A stretch of DNA of 64,000 nt. It comes from Pseudomonas sp. GR 6-02 (GTDB taxonomy: Bacteria; Pseudomonadota; Gammaproteobacteria; Pseudomonadales; Pseudomonadaceae). A program made the translations under genes and the position numbers. The notes below the pieces were generated by a model, which saw only the letters and a list, made by a program, of their open reading frames with translations, was not told where the DNA came from and searched no databases. Each line of letters starts with the position of its first letter. The stretch's first letter is position 1. Shown here in pieces: positions 42,757 to 53,929 of the stretch. The stretch is taken from positions 5,713,001 to 5,777,000 of the forward strand of contig NZ_CP011567.1 in NCBI RefSeq assembly GCF_001655615.1. The letters are read 5' to 3'.

Positions 42757-45591
42757 TTGGACAAGATCCTGATTCGTGGGGCCCGAACCCACAACCTGAA
42801 GAACATCGACCTGACCCTGCCACGGGACAAACTGATCGTCATCACCGGCCTGTCCGGATCCGGCAAGTCGTCCCTGGCCTTCGACACGCTGTACGCCGAA
42901 GGCCAGCGCCGCTATGTCGAATCGCTGTCGGCCTACGCCCGGCAATTCCTGTCGATGATGGAAAAACCTGACGTCGACACCATCGAAGGTCTGTCGCCAG
43001 CGATCTCCATCGAACAGAAGTCGACCTCGCACAACCCGCGCTCGACGGTTGGCACCATTACCGAAATCTACGATTACCTGCGCCTGCTCTACGCTCGCGT
43101 CGGTATTCCGCGCTGCCCGGACCACGACATTCCGCTGGAAGCCCAGACCGTCAGCCAGATGGTCGACCTGGTGCTGGCGCAACCGGAAGGCAGCAAACTG
43201 ATGCTGTTGGCTCCGGTAATCCGCGAGCGCAAGGGTGAGCACCTCTCAGTCTTCGAAGAACTGCGGGCCCAGGGCTTTGTGCGCGCCCGGGTCAACGGCA
43301 AGCTCTGTGAGCTGGACGAGTTGCCGAAGCTGGATAAACAGAAGAAGCATTCGATCGATGTCGTGGTCGACCGCTTCAAGGTCCGCGCCGATCTGCAACA
43401 ACGCCTGGCCGAATCGTTCGAGACCGCGCTGAAACTGGCGGACGGCATCGCTCTGGTGGCGCCAATGGACGACGAGCCCGGCGAAGAAATCATCTTCTCC
43501 GCACGCTTTGCCTGCCCGATCTGCGGCCACGCCATCAGCGAGCTGGAACCCAAACTGTTTTCCTTCAACAACCCGGCCGGCGCCTGCCCGACCTGCGATG
43601 GTTTGGGGGTTAAACAGTTCTTCGACACCAAACGATTGGTGAACAGTGAACTGACCTTGGCCGAAGGCGCGATCCGCGGCTGGGACCGGCGCAACGTCTA
43701 TTACTTCCAGATGCTTGGCTCGCTGGCCGCCCACTACAAGTTCAGCCTCGAAGTGCCGTTCAACGAACTGCCGGCCGATCAACAGAAATTCATCCTGCAC
43801 GGCAGTGGCTCGCAGAACGTCGACTTCAAGTACCTGAACGACCGCGGCGATATCGTCAAACGCTCGCACCCGTTCGAAGGCATCGTGCCGAACCTGGAAC
43901 GCCGCTACCGCGAAACCGAATCGGCTTCGGTCCGCGAAGAGCTGGCCAAGTTCCTCAGCACCCAGCCTTGCCCGGATTGCCGTGGCACCCGTCTGCGTCG
44001 CGAGGCGCGACACGTGTGGGTTGGCGAGAAGACCTTGCCGGCGGTGACCAACTTGCCCATCGGCGATGCCTGCGAATACTTCGGCGTGCTGAAGCTGACC
44101 GGCCGCCGTGGCGAAATTGCCGACAAGATCCTCAAGGAAATCCGCGAACGCCTGCAGTTTCTGGTCAACGTTGGCCTGGACTATCTGTCACTGGATCGCA
44201 GTGCCGACACGCTGTCCGGCGGTGAGGCCCAGCGCATTCGCCTGGCCAGTCAGATTGGCGCCGGCCTGGTGGGGGTTCTGTACATCCTCGATGAACCGTC
44301 AATTGGCCTGCACCAGCGGGACAATGACCGATTGCTCGGCACCCTCAAGCACCTGCGTGACATAGGCAACACGGTCATCGTGGTCGAGCACGACGAAGAC
44401 GCGATTCGTCTGGCTGACTATGTGGTGGACATTGGCCCGGGCGCAGGTGTGCACGGTGGACATATCGTTGCCGAAGGTACGCCGGACGAAGTCATGGCTC
44501 ACCCTGATTCGCTGACCGGCAAGTATTTGTCGGGCCGGGTGAAGATCGCCGTTCCAGCCAAACGCACACCCCGTAACAAGAAGCTATCGCTGTCCCTCAA
44601 GGGTGCTCGCGGTAACAATTTGCGCAATGTCGATCTGGAGATTCCAATCGGCCTGCTGACCTGCGTGACCGGCGTGTCCGGCTCGGGCAAATCGACGCTG
44701 ATCAACAACACGTTGTTTCCCTTGAGCGCTACCGCACTCAACGGGGCAACGACCCTGGAAGCGGCGGCTCACGACAGCATCAAGGGCCTTGAGCACCTGG
44801 ATAAAGTCGTCGACATCGATCAGAGCCCGATCGGTCGCACACCGCGCTCCAACCCGGCGACCTACACCGGCTTGTTCACGCCAATTCGCGAGTTGTTCGC
44901 CGGCGTACCGGAATCGCGCTCCCGCGGTTACGGGCCGGGGCGTTTCTCCTTCAACGTGAAGGGCGGACGCTGTGAAGCCTGCCAGGGCGATGGCCTGATC
45001 AAAGTGGAGATGCACTTCCTGCCGGACATCTATGTCCCGTGCGACGTCTGCAAGAGCAAGCGCTACAACCGCGAAACCCTTGAGATCAAATACAAGGGCA
45101 AGAGCATCCACGAAACCCTCGAGATGACCATCGAGGAAGCCCGGGTGTTCTTCGACGCAGTTCCGGCCTTGGCGCGCAAGCTTCAGACGCTGATGGACGT
45201 AGGCCTTTCGTACATCAAGCTGGGACAATCGGCAACGACGCTGTCGGGTGGTGAGGCCCAGCGGGTGAAACTGTCCCGCGAGCTGTCCAAGCGCGATACC
45301 GGCAAGACCCTGTATATCCTCGATGAGCCAACTACCGGCCTGCACTTTGCGGATATCCAGCAACTGCTCGATGTTTTGCATCGCTTGCGCGACCATGGCA
45401 ATACCGTGGTGGTGATCGAACACAACCTGGATGTGATCAAGACCGCCGACTGGTTGGTGGACCTGGGGCCGGAAGGCGGCTCCAAGGGCGGCCAGATTAT
45501 TGCCGTCGGCACGCCGGAAGACGTGTCCGAGATGAAGCAGTCTCACACTGGCTACTACCTCAAACCACTGCTGGCTCGCGACAAGGCCTGA
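42757..45591 (+). CDS. uvrA: Excinuclease ABC subunit A
   Basis: UvrA finds bulky DNA lesions and loads UvrB for nucleotide excision repair. A TTG at 42757, after GAGCGAGG, gives the conserved start (M)[18 protein letters not shown]; the in-frame ATG further up adds 29 foreign residues. Walker A motifs are GLSGSGKSS (31-39) and GVSGSGKST. Zinc modules are CPICGH...CPTC and CEACQGDG...CDVC, and two signatures [11 protein letters not shown] precede LDEPSIGLH and LDEPTTGLH. At 944 residues it is complete. It is divergent from the YajR-like gene. Confidence 0.97.
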   Translation: MDKILIRGARTHNLKNIDLTLPRDKLIVITGLSGSGKSSLAFDTLYAEGQRRYVESLSAYARQFLSMMEKPDVDTIEGLSPAISIEQKSTSHNPRSTVGTITEIYDYLRLLYARVGIPRCPDHDIPLEAQTVSQMVDLVLAQPEGSKLMLLAPVIRERKGEHLSVFEELRAQGFVRARVNGKLCELDELPKLDKQKKHSIDVVVDRFKVRADLQQRLAESFETALKLADGIALVAPMDDEPGEEIIFSARFACPICGHAISELEPKLFSFNNPAGACPTCDGLGVKQFFDTKRLVNSELTLAEGAIRGWDRRNVYYFQMLGSLAAHYKFSLEVPFNELPADQQKFILHGSGSQNVDFKYLNDRGDIVKRSHPFEGIVPNLERRYRETESASVREELAKFLSTQPCPDCRGTRLRREARHVWVGEKTLPAVTNLPIGDACEYFGVLKLTGRRGEIADKILKEIRERLQFLVNVGLDYLSLDRSADTLSGGEAQRIRLASQIGAGLVGVLYILDEPSIGLHQRDNDRLLGTLKHLRDIGNTVIVVEHDEDAIRLADYVVDIGPGAGVHGGHIVAEGTPDEVMAHPDSLTGKYLSGRVKIAVPAKRTPRNKKLSLSLKGARGNNLRNVDLEIPIGLLTCVTGVSGSGKSTLINNTLFPLSATALNGATTLEAAAHDSIKGLEHLDKVVDIDQSPIGRTPRSNPATYTGLFTPIRELFAGVPESRSRGYGPGRFSFNVKGGRCEACQGDGLIKVEMHFLPDIYVPCDVCKSKRYNRETLEIKYKGKSIHETLEMTIEEARVFFDAVPALARKLQTLMDVGLSYIKLGQSATTLSGGEAQRVKLSRELSKRDTGKTLYILDEPTTGLHFADIQQLLDVLHRLRDHGNTVVVIEHNLDVIKTADWLVDLGPEGGSKGGQIIAVGTPEDVSEMKQSHTGYYLKPLLARDKA

Positions 45592-45603
45592 ATCAGGCCC
45601 ATG

Positions 45604-45645
45604 AAAAAAGCCCCTGTCACTTTGTCGGTGACAGGGGCTTTTTTG
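45604..45645. terminator. Bidirectional intrinsic terminator between uvrA and ftnA
   Basis: AAAAAAGCCCCTGTCAC pairs with GTGACAGGGGCTTTTTT around a loop TTTGTCG-like core; stem about 17 bp. T-runs on both strands fit its place between the convergent uvrA and ferritin genes. Confidence 0.93.
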
Positions 45646-45664
45646 TGCGTCGTCGGCCTAAAAA

Positions 45665-46129
45665 TCAGAACTGCGATTGCAGGTAATTCTCCAATCCGAT
45701 CAACTTGATCAAACCCAGCTGTTTCTCCAGCCAATAGGTGTGATCTTCCTCGGTGTCGTTCAGCTGAATGCGCAAGATCTCGCGGGTGACATAGTCCTTG
45801 TGCCGCTCGCAAAGCTCGATGCCTTTGCACAGAGCTGCACGAACTTTATATTCCAGACGCAGGTCAGCGGCGAGCATGTCCGGCACGGTGGTGCCGACAT
45901 CGAGATCGTCCGGACGCATGCGCGGCGTACCTTCGAGCATCAGGATCCGACGCATCAGCGCATCAGCGTGCTGAGCCTCTTCTTCCATCTCGTGGTTGAT
46001 ACGTTCGTAGAGCTCGGTGAACCCCCAGTCCTCGTACATCCGCGAATGGATGAAATATTGATCACGCGCTGCCAGTTCGCCTGTCAGCAACGTGTTGAGG
46101 TAATCGATTACGTCTGGGTGACCTTGCAT
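45665..46129 (-). CDS. ftnA: Bacterial ferritin FtnA (bacterioferritin-like, no haem ligand)
   Basis: The ATG at 46129, after AGGGAG, yields 154 residues aligned end to end with E. coli bacterioferritin. The ferroxidase residues E18, E51 and H54 are present, with later Glu/His residues in [19 protein letters not shown] and [13 protein letters not shown]. Position 52, the methionine that holds haem in bacterioferritins, is alanine (EEEAQH). This fits the P. aeruginosa protein next to katA, formerly BfrA and now FtnA, which stores iron without haem. Iron sequestration beside catalase suits oxidative-stress defence. Confidence 0.93.
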   Translation of the reverse strand: MQGHPDVIDYLNTLLTGELAARDQYFIHSRMYEDWGFTELYERINHEMEEEAQHADALMRRILMLEGTPRMRPDDLDVGTTVPDMLAADLRLEYKVRAALCKGIELCERHKDYVTREILRIQLNDTEEDHTYWLEKQLGLIKLIGLENYLQSQF

Positions 46130-46242
46130 CGCCCTACATCTCCCTGCTTGAAAGGCTGTAGTTTGAACCAACCTGACCTGAAGGTCACTCGCCCGCCGCA
46201 ATAAAAGCGAAGATATTCTGAGAAAATGGGTTCAAATAACGC

Positions 46243-46268
46243 AAAAAACCGCCCTAATGAGGGCGGTT
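46243..46268 (-). terminator. Intrinsic terminator of the catalase gene
   Basis: AACCGCCCTCATTAGGGCGGTT followed by TTTTTG on the minus strand, 12 bp after the catalase stop. Confidence 0.9.
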
Positions 46269-46279
46269 CTGCTTCTCGT

Positions 46280-47734
46280 TTAGACTTCGTTAAGCTGTAC
46301 GCCCAACGCCTTCGCGATGCCTTCTCCATAAGCCGGATCGGCCTTGAAGAAATGCTGTAGCTGACGATCAACCACGTCGCCGGAAACCCCAGCCATTGCA
46401 CCGGCAATGTTGTTGATCAGCAGCGCTTTCTGCTCATCGTTCATCAGACGGAACAGCGCACCCGCGTGACTGTAGTAGTCGGTATCTTCGCGATGATCGT
46501 AACGGTCAGCCGCGCCGCTCAAGGCCAAGGCAGGTTCCGCGTAGTGCGGTGCCTGTTTCGGTGATTCAACGTAGCTGTTCGGCTCGTAGTTCGGCGCCGC
46601 ACCGCCATTACTGCCAAACGCCATCGAACCATCGCGCTGGTAAGTGTTGACCGGACTGCGAGGTGCATTCACTGGCAGCTGCTGGTGATTGGTGCCCACA
46701 CGGTACCGGTGGGCATCCGCGTAAGCGAACACACGCCCCTGCAGCATGCGGTCAGGTGACAGGCCGACGCCTGGGACCATGTTGCTCGGACCGAACGCGG
46801 CCTGCTCGACTTCAGCGAAGTAGTTCAGCGGATTGCGGTTGAGCTCAAGCTCGCCCACTTCGATCAACGGGAACTCTTTCTGCGACCAGGTCTTGGTCAC
46901 GTCAAACGGGTTCTCATAGTGAGTCGAGGCCTGAGCCTCGGTCATGATCTGAATGTTGACACTCCATTTCGGGAAGTCACCGCGCTCAATGGCGCCGAAC
47001 AGGTCACGTTGTGCGTAATCCGGATCGGTGCCGGCCAGGCGCGCCGCTTCTGCCGGAGCGAGGTTCTTGATCCCTTGCTTGGTTTTATAGTGCCACTTCA
47101 CCCAGTGACGCTCGCCATTGGCGTTGATCAAGCTGTAGGTGTGGCTGCCGAAGCCGTGCATGTGACGGTAACCGTCAGGGATGCCGCGATCCGAAAACAG
47201 GATAGTGACCTGGTGCAGCGCCTCAGGCGAATGCGACCAGAAATCCCACATCATCTGCGCGCTTTTCAGGTTGCTTTGCGGCAGACGCTTCTGGGTGTGG
47301 ATAAAGTCAGGGAATTTCAGCGGATCACGGATGAAGAACACCGGCGTGTTGTTGCCGACGATGTCCCAGTTGCCTTCCTCGGTGTAGAACTTCAGGGCAA
47401 AACCACGTGGATCACGCTCGGTGTCAGCCGAGCCGCGCTCGCCACCCACGGTGGAGAATCGCAGGAAGGTCGGGGTTTGTTTGCCGACAGACTCAAACAG
47501 CTTGGCACTGGTGTATTGAGTGATATCGCGAGTCACAGTGAACGTGCCGTAAGCACCCGAGCCTTTGGCGTGTACGCGACGCTCCGGGATGTTTTCACGG
47601 TTGAAGTGGGCAAGCTTCTCGATCAGGTGGAAATCGTCGAGCAGCAGAGGGCCACGAGGGCCGGCGGAGCGGGAATTCTGGTTGTCGGCGACAGGAGCGC
47701 CACTGGCGGTCGTAAGTGTTTTGTTTTGGCTCAT
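46280..47734 (-). CDS. katA: Monofunctional haem catalase (small-subunit clade)
   Basis: The 484-residue protein has the active-site His55 in [12 protein letters not shown], the distal Asn in [17 protein letters not shown], and the proximal haem Tyr in [12 protein letters not shown] near residue 340. Length places it in the small-subunit clade. It converts hydrogen peroxide to water and oxygen in the cytosol. The start has AGGAAGAG upstream. The 238 bp between it and rplQ is AT-rich and should carry the promoter; only partial OxyR-like sequence was seen. Position between ftnA and rplQ matches katA of P. aeruginosa. Confidence 0.95.
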   Translation of the reverse strand: MSQNKTLTTASGAPVADNQNSRSAGPRGPLLLDDFHLIEKLAHFNRENIPERRVHAKGSGAYGTFTVTRDITQYTSAKLFESVGKQTPTFLRFSTVGGERGSADTERDPRGFALKFYTEEGNWDIVGNNTPVFFIRDPLKFPDFIHTQKRLPQSNLKSAQMMWDFWSHSPEALHQVTILFSDRGIPDGYRHMHGFGSHTYSLINANGERHWVKWHYKTKQGIKNLAPAEAARLAGTDPDYAQRDLFGAIERGDFPKWSVNIQIMTEAQASTHYENPFDVTKTWSQKEFPLIEVGELELNRNPLNYFAEVEQAAFGPSNMVPGVGLSPDRMLQGRVFAYADAHRYRVGTNHQQLPVNAPRSPVNTYQRDGSMAFGSNGGAAPNYEPNSYVESPKQAPHYAEPALALSGAADRYDHREDTDYYSHAGALFRLMNDEQKALLINNIAGAMAGVSGDVVDRQLQHFFKADPAYGEGIAKALGVQLNEV

Positions 47735-47927
47735 GCGATCTCTTCCTCTGTCAGTCTTGAACTGCCGGCTAAATCGGCTTGGTGGGAAGTATTGATCATC
47801 AACATGACAGTCACAAATTCATTAATTTGTAGACATCAATAGAAAATTACTAATGATCAACCCAAGCATATAGTGCCTATAGGGAAGGGTTTGAAGCTTG
47901 TACGCAGAGCGCATTTCTTGCAGGCAC

Positions 47928-47952
47928 AAAAAACCGGGCACTAGGCCCGGTT
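47928..47952 (-). terminator. Intrinsic terminator at the end of the ribosomal alpha segment
   Basis: AACCGGGC / GCCCGGTT hairpin followed by TTTTTTG on the minus strand, 20 bp after the rplQ stop. Confidence 0.92.
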
Positions 47953-47972
47953 CTTTGTTTCAGACTGACGTC

Positions 47973-48359
47973 TTACTCAGCGGATACAGCTTCACCGCCG
48001 ACAGCACGATCAACCAACTCGACGTACGCCATAGGCGCGTTGTCGCCAGCGCGGAAACCGCACTTGAGGATGCGCAGGTAGCCACCCTCACGGGTAGCGT
48101 AACGCTTGCCCAGGTCGTTGAAGAGCTTACCAACGATAGCTTTCGAACGAGTACGGTCGAAAGCCAGACGGCGGTTAGCCAGGCTGTCTGTCTTGGCCAA
48201 AGTGATCAGCGGCTCAGCAACGCGGCGCAGTTCTTTGGCTTTTGGCAGTGTAGTTTTGATCAGCTCGTGCTCGAACAGCGACACCGCCATGTTTTGAAAC
48301 ATGGCCTTGCGGTGCGAGCTGGTGCGGCTCAGGTGACGACCACTTTTACGATGACGCAT
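47973..48359 (-). CDS. rplQ: 50S ribosomal protein L17
   Basis: The 128-residue protein begins [20 protein letters not shown], the L17 signature. LINE-like core [20 protein letters not shown] follows. L17 lies near the peptide exit tunnel and is the last gene of the alpha segment, 42 bp after rpoA and before a strong terminator. Confidence 0.98.
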   Translation of the reverse strand: MRHRKSGRHLSRTSSHRKAMFQNMAVSLFEHELIKTTLPKAKELRRVAEPLITLAKTDSLANRRLAFDRTRSKAIVGKLFNDLGKRYATREGGYLRILKCGFRAGDNAPMAYVELVDRAVGGEAVSAE

Positions 48360-48401
48360 GGTTCATTCCTTACCAAACACAACGTTCGGTGATTACGACG
48401 A

Positions 48402-49403
48402 TCAGGCAGTCGCCTTGTCGTCCTTCTTAAGACTTGCAGGCGGCCAGTTGTCGAGGCGCATGCCGAGGGACAGACCGCGGGAGGCCAGAACGTCCTTGAT
48501 TTCAGTCAAGGATTTCTTGCCAAGGTTCGGAGTCTTCAACAGCTCTACTTCGGTACGCTGAATCAGGTCGCCGATGTAGTAGATGTTTTCCGCCTTAAGG
48601 CAGTTAGCCGAACGTACAGTCAGTTCCAGATCGTCAACCGGGCGAAGCAGGATCGGATCGATCTCGTCTTCCTGCTCGACAACCACTGGCTCACTGTCAC
48701 CTTTGAGATCGACGAACGCAGCCAACTGCTGTTGCAGAATGGTTGCAGCACGGCGAATAGCCTCTTCAGGATCCAGGGTACCGTTGGTTTCCAGATCAAT
48801 AACCAGCTTGTCCAGGTTAGTACGCTGTTCGACACGGGCGTTTTCCACCACGTATGCGATACGGCGAACCGGGCTGAACGAAGAGTCAAGCTGCAAGCGA
48901 CCGATGCTGCGGCTTTCGTCTTCATCGCTCTGACGCGAGTCTGCCGGTTCATAACCACGACCACGAGCTACGGTGAGCTTCATGTTCAGGGCGCCGTTAG
49001 ACGCCAGGTTAGCGATTACGTGATCGGGGTTAACGATCTCGACATCATGATCCAGCTGAATATCGGCAGCGGTAACCACCCCCGAACCCTTCTTCGACAA
49101 GGTCAGCGTAACTTCGTCTCGACCGTGCAGCTTGATAGCCAGACCTTTAAGGTTCAACAGGATTTCAATTACGTCTTCCTGTACACCTTCGATGGCGCTG
49201 TACTCGTGGAGCACACCGTCAATCTCGGCCTCGACTACTGCACAGCCGGGCATTGAGGACAACAGGATGCGGCGCAGCGCGTTGCCCAGGGTGTGGCCGA
49301 AACCACGCTCGAGAGGCTCGAGTGTGATCTTGGCGCGGGTTGGACTGACAACCTGCACATCAATATGGCGGGGTGTCAGGAACTCATTTACCGAAATCTG
49401 CAT
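48402..49403 (-). CDS. rpoA: RNA polymerase subunit alpha
   Basis: The 333-residue subunit has the N-terminal dimerisation domain ([20 protein letters not shown] near residue 31), a flexible linker around residues 235-248, and the C-terminal domain that contacts UP elements and activators ([20 protein letters not shown] and [18 protein letters not shown]). It is co-transcribed with rpsM, rpsK, rpsD and rplQ, so polymerase assembly is tied to ribosome supply. Confidence 0.98.
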   Translation of the reverse strand: MQISVNEFLTPRHIDVQVVSPTRAKITLEPLERGFGHTLGNALRRILLSSMPGCAVVEAEIDGVLHEYSAIEGVQEDVIEILLNLKGLAIKLHGRDEVTLTLSKKGSGVVTAADIQLDHDVEIVNPDHVIANLASNGALNMKLTVARGRGYEPADSRQSDEDESRSIGRLQLDSSFSPVRRIAYVVENARVEQRTNLDKLVIDLETNGTLDPEEAIRRAATILQQQLAAFVDLKGDSEPVVVEQEDEIDPILLRPVDDLELTVRSANCLKAENIYYIGDLIQRTEVELLKTPNLGKKSLTEIKDVLASRGLSLGMRLDNWPPASLKKDDKATA

Positions 49404-49425
49404 GGATGCACCTATTTTCTAGCCC

Positions 49426-50046
49426 TTACTTGGAGTAGAGCTCGACAATCAGGCTTTCGTTGATGTCGGCGGACAGATCACTGCGAGCAGGAACGTTCTT
49501 GAAAACGCCCGACTTCTTCTCAGTGTCTACTTCTACCCATTCTACGCGGCCACGTTGGGCACACAGATCGAGAGCTTGGACAATGCGAAGTTGGTTCTTT
49601 GCTTTCTCGCGAACTGCGACCACGTCACCAGCACGAACCTGGTAGGACGGAACGTTTACGGTCTGACCGTTAACGCTGATCGACTTGTGCGATACCAGCT
49701 GACGGGATTCGGCACGAGTAGAGCCAAAACCCATACGGTATACAACGTTGTCCAGACGGCATTCGAGCAGTTGCAACAGGTTTTCGCCAGTTGCGCCTTT
49801 CTTGCCAGCAGCTTCTTTGTAGTAGCCGCTGAATTGACGCTCGAGAACGCCGTAGATACGACGGACCTTCTGCTTTTCACGCAGTTGGGTGCCGTAGTCG
49901 GACTGGCGACCGCGGCGTTGGCCGTGGATACCAGGTGCTGCTTCGATGTTGCACTTCGATTCGATCGCGCGCACGCCGCTCTTCAGAAAGAGATCGGTGC
50001 CTTCGCGACGAGCGAGTTTGCATTTTGGACCAATGTAACGAGCCAT
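49426..50046 (-). CDS. rpsD: 30S ribosomal protein S4
   Basis: The 206-residue protein begins [20 protein letters not shown] and carries the S4 RNA-binding domain near residue 95 ([20 protein letters not shown]). S4 nucleates 30S assembly on 16S rRNA and in E. coli represses the alpha operon by binding the rpsM leader. A single Cys at position 9 and another near 32 mean that the four-Cys zinc form is not present. Confidence 0.98.
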   Translation of the reverse strand: MARYIGPKCKLARREGTDLFLKSGVRAIESKCNIEAAPGIHGQRRGRQSDYGTQLREKQKVRRIYGVLERQFSGYYKEAAGKKGATGENLLQLLECRLDNVVYRMGFGSTRAESRQLVSHKSISVNGQTVNVPSYQVRAGDVVAVREKAKNQLRIVQALDLCAQRGRVEWVEVDTEKKSGVFKNVPARSDLSADINESLIVELYSK

Positions 50047-50064
50047 TCTTTACAATCTCCTGGA

Positions 50065-50454
50065 TTACACGCGGCGCTTCTTCGGCGGACGGCACCCGTT
50101 GTGCGGGATTGGCGTCACGTCGGTGATGCTGGCGATCTTGTAGCCACAGCCGTTCAAAGCGCGGACTGCGGATTCACGACCTGGACCTGGACCTTTGACG
50201 TTAACGTCGAGGTTTTTCAGGCCGTATTCCAGCGCAGCTTGACCAGCACGTTCAGCAGCTACTTGAGCAGCGAACGGGGTGGACTTGCGGGAACCGCGGA
50301 AACCCGAACCACCGGAGGTAGCCCAGGAAAGAGCGTTACCTTGACGGTCGGTGATGGTCACGATGGTGTTGTTAAAAGAAGCATGGATGTGGGCGATGCC
50401 ATCAACCACTGTCTTTTTAACTTTTTTACGAGGACGAGCAGCAGGTTTTGCCAT
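50065..50454 (-). CDS. rpsK: 30S ribosomal protein S11
   Basis: The 129-residue protein has a basic N-terminus ([16 protein letters not shown]) and the core [19 protein letters not shown]. The C-terminal [13 protein letters not shown] is invariant in S11. It binds the 30S platform beside the mRNA exit. Spacing of 18 bp to rpsD and 30 bp from rpsM fits one transcript. Confidence 0.98.
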   Translation of the reverse strand: MAKPAARPRKKVKKTVVDGIAHIHASFNNTIVTITDRQGNALSWATSGGSGFRGSRKSTPFAAQVAAERAGQAALEYGLKNLDVNVKGPGPGRESAVRALNGCGYKIASITDVTPIPHNGCRPPKKRRV

Positions 50455-50484
50455 GATTAATTTCCTGTCGATTCGCTGGGGCGA

Positions 50485-50841
50485 TTACTTGCGGATCGGC
50501 TTACGCGGACCTTTACGGGTACGCGCGTTGGTCTTGGTACGCTGACCGCGTACTGGCAGACCACGACGATGACGCAGACCGCGATAGCAACCGAGGTCCA
50601 TCAAACGCTTGATTTTCATGTTGATTTCGCGACGCAGGTCACCTTCAGTGGTGAACTTCGCCACTTCGCCACGCAGCTGTTCAATCTGCTCGTCGCTCAG
50701 ATCTTTGATCTTTGCCGCTGGGTTTACCCCAGTCACTGCACAAATTTTCTGTGCAGTAGTGCGACCAACACCATAGATGTAGGTCAGCGAGATAACAGTA
50801 TGCTTGTTATCTGGAATGTTAACGCCTGCAATACGGGCCAT
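50485..50841 (-). CDS. rpsM: 30S ribosomal protein S13
   Basis: The 118-residue protein begins [20 protein letters not shown] and ends in the basic tail [32 protein letters not shown] is the hallmark. S13 sits in the 30S head and touches the P-site tRNA. It is the first gene downstream of the promoter at 50901-50929, with a leader of about 55 nt. Confidence 0.98.
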   Translation of the reverse strand: MARIAGVNIPDNKHTVISLTYIYGVGRTTAQKICAVTGVNPAAKIKDLSDEQIEQLRGEVAKFTTEGDLRREINMKIKRLMDLGCYRGLRHRRGLPVRGQRTKTNARTRKGPRKPIRK

Positions 50842-50900
50842 TCAGTGGGACTCCAATTGACAGCTACCTACGCCCCGGAAGCCAAGAAATAGGGCGCGAG

Positions 50901-50929
50901 ATAATATCGCTGTAATAACAAATAATCAA
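50901..50929 (-). promoter_or_regulatory. Sigma-70-like promoter of the alpha segment (rpsM)
   Basis: On the minus strand TTGATT (50924-50929) and TATTAT (50901-50906) are separated by exactly 17 bp, about 60 bp before the rpsM start. The -35 directly abuts the hairpin at 50930-50953. Confidence 0.75.
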
Positions 50930-50953
50930 CCCGGCAGCGCACTAGCTGCCGGG
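50930..50953 (-). terminator. Hairpin after rpmJ, end of the spc segment
   Basis: CCCGGCAGC / GCTGCCGGG with a 6-nt loop lies 19 bp after the rpmJ stop. The following sequence is only moderately T-rich (TTGATTATTTGTTATT), so termination may be partial. Confidence 0.65.
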
Positions 50954-50971
50954 CTTGAAGCACAATCACAC

Positions 50972-51088
50972 TCAGCCTTGGCGCTGTTTGTGACGCGGTT
51001 CCGCGCTGCAAATTACTCGAACAACACCTTCGCGGCGAATAATCTTGCAGTTACGGCACAGCTTTTTCACCGATGCACGAACTTTCAT
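50972..51088 (-). CDS. rpmJ: 50S ribosomal protein L36 (zinc-ribbon form)
   Basis: This 38-residue gene is too short for usual ORF cut-offs. It reads [20 protein letters not shown]... and ends KQRQG. The zinc ligands C11, C14, C27 and H33 are all present, so it is the zinc-containing form; bacteria often keep a second, zinc-free copy elsewhere. It follows secY by 27 bp with a GAGG-type ribosome site. Confidence 0.95.
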
Positions 51089-51115
51089 CACCAACTCCTC
51101 GAACCTTATGGGTAC

Positions 51116-52444
51116 TCAGCGCAACATGCCGCTGCCGTAACCCTTCAGGTTGGCTTTCTTCATCAGGGATTCGTACTGGTGCGAAACGAGGTGCGATTGT
51201 ACTTGGGACATGAAGTCCATCACAACCACGACCACGATCAGCAACGAGGTCCCGCCAAGGTAGAACGGTACGTTTGCTGCAACCACCAGGAACTGGGGCA
51301 ACAGGCAGACGGCCGTCATGTAAAGAGCACCGAACATGGTCAAGCGAGTCAGAACGCCATCAATGTAGCGCGCAGACTGCTCACCTGGACGGATGCCCGG
51401 AATAAAGGCACCGGACTTCTTCAGGTTTTCCGCTACGTCTTTCGGATTGAACATCAACGCCGTATAGAAGAAGCAGAAGAAAATAATCCCTGCACTAAAC
51501 AGCAGAATATTCAACGGCTGACCAGGAGCGATCGACTGCGAGATGTCCTGCAACCAGCCCATACCTTCAGACTGACCGAACCAGGCACCCAACGAAGCCG
51601 GGAACAGCAAAATGCTGCTCGCGAAAATAGCCGGAATAACACCGGCCATGTTCACCTTCAGCGGCAAGTGGCTGGTCTGCGCAGCGAAGACCTTACGGCC
51701 CTGCTGACGCTTGGCGTAGTGAACAGCAATACGACGCTGGCCACGCTCAATGAACACCACGAAACCGATAATCGCTACTGCCAGCAAACCGATGGCAACC
51801 AGGGCGAAGATGTTGATATCACCCTGACGTGCAGACTCGAAAGACTGCCCGATCGCTCTCGGAAGACCGGCGACGATACCCGAAAAAATCAACATCGAGA
51901 TACCGTTGCCAACACCACGCTCAGTAATCTGCTCACCCAGCCACATCATGAACATCGCACCAGCCACAAAAGTGGATACCGCGACGAAATGGAAGCCAAA
52001 GTCACCAGTGAACGCAACGCCCTGCCCCGCCAGACCAATGGACATGCCAATAGCCTGGACGAGAGCGAGGACGACAGTGCCGTAGCGGGTGTACTGGCTG
52101 ATCTTGCGACGGCCAGCTTCACCTTCCTTCTTCAACTGTTCCAGCTGCGGGCTGACGGCGGTCATCAGTTGCATGATGATCGATGCCGAAATGTACGGCA
52201 TGATCCCCAGTGCAAAGATACTCATCCGCTCCAGCGCGCCGCCGGAAAACATGTTGAACAAGCTAAGAATGGTCCCCTCATTCTGTCGAAACAGGTCCGC
52301 GAGTCGGTCCGGGTTGATACCTGGAACCGGGATGTGTGCGCCTATTCGGTAGACGATAATCGCCAGGAACAGAAAACGCAGACGAGCCCAGAGTTCAGAC
52401 ATACCGCCTTTGCCGAGCGCAGAGAGAGCACCTTGCTTAGCCAT
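51116..52444 (-). CDS. secY: Preprotein translocase subunit SecY
   Basis: The 442-residue membrane protein has ten hydrophobic helices, with the plug region [20 protein letters not shown] in helix 2 and the cytosolic loop [20 protein letters not shown]. SecY forms the protein-conducting channel with SecE and SecG. As usual it is encoded between rplO and rpmJ. It starts immediately after the rplO stop with no spacer. Confidence 0.98.
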   Translation of the reverse strand: MAKQGALSALGKGGMSELWARLRFLFLAIIVYRIGAHIPVPGINPDRLADLFRQNEGTILSLFNMFSGGALERMSIFALGIMPYISASIIMQLMTAVSPQLEQLKKEGEAGRRKISQYTRYGTVVLALVQAIGMSIGLAGQGVAFTGDFGFHFVAVSTFVAGAMFMMWLGEQITERGVGNGISMLIFSGIVAGLPRAIGQSFESARQGDINIFALVAIGLLAVAIIGFVVFIERGQRRIAVHYAKRQQGRKVFAAQTSHLPLKVNMAGVIPAIFASSILLFPASLGAWFGQSEGMGWLQDISQSIAPGQPLNILLFSAGIIFFCFFYTALMFNPKDVAENLKKSGAFIPGIRPGEQSARYIDGVLTRLTMFGALYMTAVCLLPQFLVVAANVPFYLGGTSLLIVVVVVMDFMSQVQSHLVSHQYESLMKKANLKGYGSGMLR

Positions 52445-52882
52445 TTATTCCTCGAACTTGCCGCCAGCTGCTTCGATAGCCGCACGCGCACCTTTGGTGG
52501 CGCCGATTCCCTTTCCGATGGTGACAGCGCGAGTAACTTCGCCGGACAGCATGATTTTCACACGCTGAACGTTGACGTTGATCACGTTGGCATCTTTCAG
52601 GGACTGCACGGTGACGATGTCGCCTTCCACTTTAGCCAGCTCGGACAGACGCACTTCTGCGCGGTCCATGGCTTTCAGGGAAACGAAACCAAACTTCGGC
52701 AGGCGACGATGCAGCGGCTGTTGACCGCCTTCAAAGCCTGGAGCAATGGTGCCACCGGAGCGGGAGGTTTGACCTTTGTGACCACGGCCACCAGTCTTAC
52801 CCAAACCGCTACCGATACCACGGCCCGGACGATGCTTTTCGCGACGGGAACCCGGCGCTGGACTCAGATCATTGAGTTTCAT
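52445..52882 (-). CDS. rplO: 50S ribosomal protein L15
   Basis: The 145-residue protein starts [20 protein letters not shown] and has the Gly/Arg-rich N-terminal extension [19 protein letters not shown] that threads into 23S rRNA. The globular C-terminal half ends in GKFEE. Three bases separate it from rpmD. Confidence 0.98.
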   Translation of the reverse strand: MKLNDLSPAPGSRREKHRPGRGIGSGLGKTGGRGHKGQTSRSGGTIAPGFEGGQQPLHRRLPKFGFVSLKAMDRAEVRLSELAKVEGDIVTVQSLKDANVINVNVQRVKIMLSGEVTRAVTIGKGIGATKGARAAIEAAGGKFEE

Positions 52883-52885
52883 CGA

Positions 52886-53062
52886 TTAACCCTCGACACG
52901 CAGCATGTAGTAAGCCTTGTTGATCATCCCGCGATTCTCGGGAGTATCCTGGACTTCTACAGTGTGACCGATGCGACGCAGACCCAGACCCTTAACGCAC
53001 AGTTTGTGGTTAGGGATGCGGCCGGTCATGCTTTTGATCAGCGTAACTTTAACGGTAGCCAT
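52886..53062 (-). CDS. rpmD: 50S ribosomal protein L30
   Basis: The 58-residue product begins [20 protein letters not shown] and ends YYMLRVEG. It is complete for bacterial L30 and was found by translating the gap between rpsE and rplO. Two bases separate its start from the rpsE stop. Confidence 0.96.
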
Positions 53063-53064
53063 GA

Positions 53065-53565
53065 TCAGAAGATCTCCTTGACGCTTTTGCCACGCTTGGC
53101 GGCAATGGATTCAGGAGACTGCATTGCTTTCAAACCCTTGAAAGTGGCGTGAACCACGTTTACCGGGTTAGTCGAGCCGTAGCACTTGGCCAGAACGTTC
53201 TGAACGCCAGCAACTTCGAGGACAGCACGCATAGCGCCGCCAGCGATGATACCGGTACCTTCAGAAGCAGGCTGCATGTACACCTTCGAAGCGCCGTGGG
53301 CGGACTTCATTGCGTACTGCAGAGTGGTGCCGTTCAGATCAACCTGGATCATGTTGCGGCGAGCAGCTTCCATTGCCTTCTGGATCGCAGCAGGCACTTC
53401 ACGCGACTTGCCACGGCCGAAGCCAACGCGCCCTTTACCATCACCAACCACGGTCAACGCGGTGAAAGTGAAGATACGGCCGCCTTTAACGGTTTTGGCT
53501 ACGCGGTTAACTTGAACCAGCTTCTCGATGTAGCCTTCGTCGCGCTTTTGGTCGTTATTTGACAT
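53065..53565 (-). CDS. rpsE: 30S ribosomal protein S5
   Basis: The 166-residue protein carries the S5 double-stranded RNA-binding domain ([20 protein letters not shown]) and the C-terminal domain ([19 protein letters not shown]). S5 lies at the mRNA entry and is linked to decoding accuracy; the loop after [15 protein letters not shown] is the usual ram/spectinomycin region. It begins 3 bp after rplR ends. Confidence 0.98.
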
Positions 53566-53568
53566 AAC

Positions 53569-53919
53569 TTAGAACTCCAGCCCAGCTTCACGAGCAGCAT
53601 CAGCCAGCGCCTTGACGCGGCCGTGGTACTTGAAGCCAGAGCGGTCGAAAGCCACCTGCGAGACGCCAGCGGCTTTAGCACGCGTAGCGACCAGCTGGCC
53701 AACCTTAGTGGCCGCGTCGATGTTGCCGGTGGCACCATCACGCAGTTCTTTATCCAAAGTCGAGGCACTTGCCAGGACTTTGTTGCCGTCGGCCGAAATG
53801 ACCTGGGCGTAGATGTGCTGCGACGAGCGGAACACGCAGAGACGCACGACTTCGAGTTCGTGCATTTTCAGGCGTGCTTTGCGAGCGCGACGCAGTCGAG
53901 TAACTTTTTTGTCGGTCAT
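53569..53919 (-). CDS. rplR: 50S ribosomal protein L18
   Basis: The 116-residue protein begins [20 protein letters not shown] and ends REAGLEF, as expected for L18. It carries 5S rRNA to the large subunit with L5 and L25. [20 protein letters not shown] is the conserved C-terminal block. It is 10 bp after rplF. Confidence 0.98.
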   Translation of the reverse strand: MTDKKVTRLRRARKARLKMHELEVVRLCVFRSSQHIYAQVISADGNKVLASASTLDKELRDGATGNIDAATKVGQLVATRAKAAGVSQVAFDRSGFKYHGRVKALADAAREAGLEF

Positions 53920-53929
53920 TTGCTATGCC

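Noticed and set aside
47839..47881. OxyR site before the catalase gene
   Set aside because: ATAG-N7-CTAA at 47839-47853 is a fair half site, but the second half at the required spacing does not match. The TATAG-TGC-CTATA inverted repeat at 47869-47881 has the wrong internal spacing. Too weak to list as a feature.
50978..53152. A 724-codon open frame on the plus strand antisense to secY, rplO, rpmD and rpsE
   Set aside because: It is a mirror of the strongly biased codons of the ribosomal genes; it has no ribosome site or recognisable domain, and the minus-strand genes are unmistakable.
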